From Lachnospiraceae bacterium (GTDB lineage Bacteria > Bacillota > Clostridia > Lachnospirales > Lachnospiraceae), in assembly GCA_017431515.1 (NCBI GenBank), contig JAFRKV010000048.1, forward strand, positions 51,928-115,927: a stretch of DNA of 64,000 nucleotides, read 5' to 3'. The notes beneath the pieces were generated by a model. It was not told where the DNA came from, made no database searches, and worked only from the letters and a program-made list of their open reading frames with translations. Below are positions 60,722-64,000 of this stretch, one piece after another (position 1 is the first letter of the stretch; the number at the start of each line of letters is the position of its first letter). Made by a program: the position numbers and the translations under genes.

Positions 60722-61897
60722 TCAATTGAGACGGAAGCTCTTAAGCATGGGAGCAAAGAGCTGAGCCAGGTCATCCATGGTCATCTCATTCACGCCCTCC
60801 TGATAAATGGTCTCCAGCCAGACGCAAAGAGTGTCATCTCCCATGGGTATCGCGTATCCGATATAGTAATCGCTCTCGCCGTTATCCTGATCTAGCTGAA
60901 ACTGCGTCGTGATGCATGCAAGATCATTGCCGATGGTTGCGTCTGTGATCTCTGCATCAGTAACGTTGAACTTCTTCATCTCATCTTTGAGCACTGTCTC
61001 GGGATCAGCGGATGCCCATTTTTCGACCACCAGGAACGTCCCTGTATTCGGATTATCCTCATCTATTTTCCCATAAATGTCCATCTTCTCATCCAGCAGG
61101 ATTTCTCTGAGGTCATAGGTCAGGCTGTATCCTTTTGGGCTTTCAAATGTATAAAATTCGTCCGTTTCTTTTGGCTCCGGTGCATTGAGCACAACGACCG
61201 GCGGTTGCAAGGCATCCTGCCACTGATCGATATGCAGACCGTTTGTGTTGACATACTCTGCGATCGCGGTGGCGCGCGCCTCTGTGAAATCCTCATCGGT
61301 CAGCGACTTGATTTTGTCATAGGCATTCCGGGCAGAAGAAAAGAGTTTTTCGGTTTCGTCATCGGTTTCCGGCAGTTCCGCTTTGACAACCGTCACGGTT
61401 CCGTCGTCGGCTTTTTGCAGATGGAAAATACCACCGTTCCGTGCGCCGCAGATCCTGATCAAAGTCGTATTCCTCAGGTCATATCCGTAAAGAGCATATT
61501 CGCCGTAGACCAGAATGTCGTCCGGGTTGGAATCATCCGTTTCTACCACGATGCTGTAAGGAATGAACACGCTCACTTGTTCAGGATATTTCTTTGCATA
61601 CTCTGTGACCATATACTCGCTGATCACATCGAGGTAATCCTCTGTCCCCGTATAGGTATAGGTCGGGAGCCCCGACGGATCTTCATATTCCGCTGATGCC
61701 GTTTCTTCCGTCCCATCTTCTTCGACTGCTTCCACCTCTGTCTGCGCATCCGCTGTCTGCGCCTCCGTTGCAGGAGATACGGCTTCGACTGCTTCGGATT
61801 CCGCGGGCTGCGGAGCAGGCGTGCTTTGCGTGCCGCATCCTGCGGTCAGGATGACAGCGGTCAGCAAGACTGTGATCAAAAACACCTTTTTTTTCAT
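60722..61897 (-). CDS. lipoprotein of unknown function
   Basis: A 391-residue secreted lipoprotein (signal to lipobox ILTAGCG). A Glu/Ala/Thr-rich linker covers about 25-75. A middle domain contains DYLDVISEYMV, YSIVVETDDSNPDDILVYGE and IRICGARNGGIFHLQK, followed by a C-terminal domain (FYTFESPKGYSLTYDLREIL... MDDLAQLFAPMLKSF) like PsbP-type/DUF1795 stress proteins. No firm family call. GGAGGAAACA supports the ATG at 61897. Its leader contains a hairpin also found in the 36 kb cloverleaf. Confidence 0.75.
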   Translation of the reverse strand: MKKKVFLITVLLTAVILTAGCGTQSTPAPQPAESEAVEAVSPATEAQTADAQTEVEAVEEDGTEETASAEYEDPSGLPTYTYTGTEDYLDVISEYMVTEYAKKYPEQVSVFIPYSIVVETDDSNPDDILVYGEYALYGYDLRNTTLIRICGARNGGIFHLQKADDGTVTVVKAELPETDDETEKLFSSARNAYDKIKSLTDEDFTEARATAIAEYVNTNGLHIDQWQDALQPPVVVLNAPEPKETDEFYTFESPKGYSLTYDLREILLDEKMDIYGKIDEDNPNTGTFLVVEKWASADPETVLKDEMKKFNVTDAEITDATIGNDLACITTQFQLDQDNGESDYYIGYAIPMGDDTLCVWLETIYQEGVNEMTMDDLAQLFAPMLKSFRLN

Positions 61898-61917
61898 TGT
61901 TTCCTCCTCGTGCAGAA

Positions 61918-61943
61918 TGCACATGCGATTTCATCACATGGCA
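61918..61943 (-). repeat. hairpin shared with the 36-kb cloverleaf, in a 5' leader
   Basis: The minus strand reads TGCCATGTGATGAAATCGCA-TGTGCA. It differs from bases 35907-35932 at a single position of 26. Here it stands alone, next to the ribosome site of the lipoprotein gene (61898-61910), so it could influence its translation. Confidence 0.6.
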
Positions 61944-61962
61944 TTTTTGGTGTGCTAATCAT

Positions 61963-61991
61963 ACTATACGAATAAGCGGCAAATGCGTCAA
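61963..61991 (-). promoter_or_regulatory. promoter of the 60.7-61.9 kb lipoprotein gene
   Basis: On the minus strand TTGACG, a 17-base spacer and TATAGT give a good promoter. Transcription would start near 61956, producing a leader of about 60 bases that includes the shared hairpin. Confidence 0.75.
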
Positions 61992-62186
61992 CAAAAAGTG
62001 TTCGGGAAAGCCCCGGCTGGGACAAAAGGCTCCTTTGGAATCGAGCATTAGTTCGTTCCTCCGGGCGTCCAGTAACTGTTCCGCGTAAACGTAAAATGAA
62101 AAAGATGGCTGGAGGGTGACAGGACAATCACAGCATCGTATTATATAATAGAACCATAAACCCGACATTCGTAAGGAGGACTTCAA

Positions 62187-62369
62187 ATGAAATTTACAGA
62201 TGAACTGAAAAGCAGGCTGGAAAAAGCGCAAACCAAAGAAGAGGCAAAAGCAGTTTTTGAAGAGGCGGGATTTGTCTTAAGCGACGATGAGATCGAAGCG
62301 ATATCAAGCGGCAAAGACGGATCCGTCGATTGGAAGAAAGCAGGTAAGGATACAAATTGGATTTGGTGA
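62187..62369 (+). CDS. Nif11-like leader peptide gene 10, short core
   Basis: A 60-residue peptide after AAGGAGGACTTCAA. The leader MKFTDELKSRLEKAQTKEEA... ends EIEAISSG, so the first Gly of the usual GG is Ser. The core is only about 18 residues: KDGSVDWKKAGKDTNWIW. TATAAT at 62144-62149 is a plausible -10 box. Confidence 0.65.
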   Translation: MKFTDELKSRLEKAQTKEEAKAVFEEAGFVLSDDEIEAISSGKDGSVDWKKAGKDTNWIW

Positions 62370-62474
62370 GGGACTGTCATTCAGGACTACGCCTGCCTCC
62401 TCAAGGATCTTCTTGGCTTGTTCTCTGTTTTCTGCTTCTTCAACGTTTTCTTTCAGTTTTCCTGTCAGTTTCAT
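62304..62474 (-). pseudogene. truncated, inverted Nif11-like leader gene 11
   Basis: AGGAGGCGCCCT precedes an ATG at 62474 reading MKLTGKLKENVEEAENREQA and AKKILEEAGVVLND. The frame then runs antisense into gene 10, without a GG site or true core. An inversion or deletion near 62378 removed the rest. It is convergent with gene 10. Confidence 0.6.
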
Positions 62475-62507
62475 AGGGCGCCTCCTCATAAGCAGATCTC
62501 ATTAGCC

Positions 62508-62705
62508 CTCTATGAAAATGATGGTAACGGATGGCAGGAAGCCATCCGGGAACCATCAGGAACTGATGACAGCAGTATGAGCAGTCTCGTGACAACTCGC
62601 GCGATCAACACGGAGACAATCCGAAAGGTCACTAACACATTGATCAAAAGTGATGCTTACCCGGATATTCATTTTGGTATAAAACCGATTGATGGGCTGG
62701 CATAA
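62508..62705 (+). pseudogene. C-terminal fragment of an unidentified protein
   Basis: A frame without its own start reads LYENDGNGWQEAIREPSG and later SLVTTRAINTETIRKVTNTL ... HFGIKPIDGLA, ending in TAA. It is clearly protein-like and begins right after the inverted leader, so its 5' part was replaced. I do not recognise the family. Confidence 0.45.
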
Positions 62706-62932
62706 CATCTGTGGTCTGATGACGGAAAAATGGCAACTGGAGGCCTGTGAGTTTACAATGTCCCGATTCGCTGGATTATATGGCTTTGACTATAAGGGCA
62801 TGGTGCGGCACCTGATTCATGGTTTTCGCATCTTGCGATAGAAGTTCCTGGCGAAGAAGCAAGTACAGAGTGGTGCGAAGGCATTTCTGATGAAGATTAT
62901 GAAAAACTAAGGTAGAGAAGGAGGACATCAAA
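62706..62932. other. debris with short protein-like tail
   Basis: No intact gene. A plus-strand tail HLAIEVPGEEASTEWCEGIS then DEDYEKLR ends at a TAG (62913-62915). Its family is not recognised. An AGAAGGAGGACATC ribosome site follows at 62916-62929. Confidence 0.35.
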
Positions 62933-63154
62933 ATGAGCAGAGGGTCAATTGAAAAACTGATATGTAATGACCTTTGTCAAGATGTAAATTTAGCCAAAGA
63001 CCATCACAGACTATTTTGTTTTTTTCTGAAAGCATCTTGGCAGAGCTGCGGGTTATCAGTTCCCTGTATTGGCCACTCTGATATACGTGGATTCGGGAGA
63101 TTGCTCTCCCTACCGACAGGTCAATGGTCCGCCGTGAGCACTACCGTCTATTAG
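62933..63154 (+). CDS. doubtful small protein with strong ribosome site
   Basis: A 73-codon frame starting MSRGSIEKLICNDLCQDVNL with AGAAGGAGG well placed. The first 25 residues look plausible, but the rest (rich in Cys, Trp, Phe and Ser) looks like chance translation, so the gene is probably truncated. No family recognised. Confidence 0.3.
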   Translation: MSRGSIEKLICNDLCQDVNLAKDHHRLFCFFLKASWQSCGLSVPCIGHSDIRGFGRLLSLPTGQWSAVSTTVY

Positions 63155-63231
63155 CGTGGATCACAGATTGCTCCGTGCCGACATAGATTGATCGTAGGTT
63201 GCTCGAACCTTGAATGAACCTTAGCCCTACC

Positions 63232-63817
63232 AGGATGTTTTCAGTTAATCCTGCATATGATTATAACCACGGTGAGTATGCTTATGGCGGCGTGGATGAG
63301 AGAGCAGATGTGTATAAGAGATGTGAAAAGCTGGGTGTAGGCATATCAGTTATGAAGCCTTTCTCCGGAGGACAGCTATTAAGCGATAAGACATCGCCTT
63401 TCGGAAAGGCTCTTACACAGTATCAGTGCATAAAATATGCGCTCGATAAGCCGGGAATCCTTACTGTATTGCCCGGTGCGCAGAGCGTAGCGGAGACAGA
63501 TGCTCTTTTGGAATACTATGAGAAATCTGAGGAAGAGCTTGACTACAGTTTTTGCACCGCCGGAAGCAAGCGGTAAGTGCGTATATTGCAATCACTGTGA
63601 ACCTTGTCCGGCAGGAATAGATATTGGGGCGGTGAACAAGTTCTGTGATCTTGCCCGTATCGGAGACGAAATGGCAAGAGAGCATTATCTGGTACTTGAA
63701 AAGAATGCCTCTGATTGTATCAGCTGCGGACATTGTAACAGCAGATGTCCGTTCTCGGTGGATCAGATGAGCAGGATGCAGGAGATAAAGGAGTTTTTTA
63801 GCAATGGAGCTGCCTGA
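63232..63817 (+). pseudogene. aldo/keto reductase with Fe-S tail, truncated and frameshifted
   Basis: The C-terminal half of a large AKR: FSVNPAYDYNHGEYAYGG, GVGISVMKPFSGGQLLSDKT and LPGAQSVAETDALLEYYEKS. An extra T in AGTTTTTGC (about 63549-63553) shifts the frame; APPEASGKCVYCNHCEPCPA and DCISCGHCNSRCPF (two ferredoxin-like clusters) continue in the next frame to TGA at 63815. The catalytic N-terminal half (Asp-Tyr-Lys-His) is missing. It is a non-functional remnant. Confidence 0.8.
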
Positions 63818-63876
63818 ATGCACCAAATCCGATCTTGTACTCCGTGACCTTGAACTTTTAAAGGAGATCAACATTT

Positions 63877-63957
63877 ATGAAATGGCATAAGTTTTTCGCA
63901 TGGGCGACCGTAATCTGCTTCTTTATGACAATGATTACCGGATATAAGAAAAAATGA
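63877..63957 (+). CDS. 26-residue membrane micro-protein (DUF6219-like)
   Basis: AAAGGAGATC precedes an ATG reading MKWHKFFAWATVICFFMTMI and TGYKKK: a short basic-flanked membrane helix, like the small DUF6219-type proteins seen beside aldo/keto reductase genes in Clostridia. The frame stays open past the TGA (WVHRWFYANIGKLC) to the window edge, so it could also be the broken start of a longer membrane protein. Confidence 0.4.
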   Translation: MKWHKFFAWATVICFFMTMITGYKKK

Positions 63958-64000
63958 TGGGTGCATAGGTGGTTTTATGCGAATATCGGAAAGCTGTGCA

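Overview
The window looks like a chromosomal piece of a strictly anaerobic Firmicute, most likely a Lachnospiraceae (Clostridia) member with roughly balanced GC. The evidence is strong AGGAGG-type ribosome binding sites, the Clostridia-style short DUF families, the divergent Cys-type ThyA, ferredoxin-type dihydropyrimidine dehydrogenase, VTC/DUF4956 and DUF4353 genes, and many Nif11-type leader peptides. This is inference from protein character; no rRNA, tRNA or CRISPR array was recognised.

Layout. 0-8 kb: a VanZ gene, a membrane peptide, an M29-type aminopeptidase and then a tight purE-purM-purN-purD run followed by thyA and dfrA (purine plus folate/thymidylate synthesis). 7.9-10.2 kb: ilvB-ilvN on the opposite strand. 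10.3-15.2 kb: a two-component system followed by a polyphosphate-polymerase (VTC), DUF4956 and DUF4353 surface-protein cluster. 15.2-24 kb: an accessory, decaying region with an IS200/IS605 element (tnpA plus a zinc-finger-less tnpB), a solo copy of its end, and a string of truncated, frameshifted or nonsense-interrupted genes. 23.8-29.8 kb: a cluster of minus-strand Nif11-like (double-glycine leader) peptide genes interleaved with preA and a DUF4143 ATPase, with a duplicated promoter block. 29.8-45 kb: an M13 peptidase, transaldolase, proC, crotonase, HD-GYP protein, a large cloverleaf-like inverted repeat, recJ, a DUF4163/DUF3298 lipoprotein, a zinc/cadmium efflux operon (ArsR-HMA-P-type ATPase), an RNA methyltransferase and a PHP phosphatase. 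45-49.9 kb: gap-pgk-tpiA and a CapA-like lipoprotein. 49.9-59.5 kb: a GGDEF protein, a 1402-residue calpain-like protein, an amino-acid ABC transporter and an EamA exporter. 59.7-64 kb: a Dabb protein, more leader peptides, a lipoprotein and gene debris ending in a broken aldo/keto reductase.

Most striking: eleven intact, frameshifted or truncated leader-peptide genes share a conserved double-glycine leader but have unrelated C-terminal cores, and no maturation enzyme or peptidase-containing exporter lies in the 64 kb. They sit in two patches at the accessory boundaries. Other notable items are the 167-bp cloverleaf with a 29-bp closing stem (one arm recurs at 61.9 kb in a lipoprotein 5' leader), the exact duplication of a divergent promoter block, the giant calpain-like protease, a four-cysteine insert in IlvB, and several genes broken by single in-frame stops.
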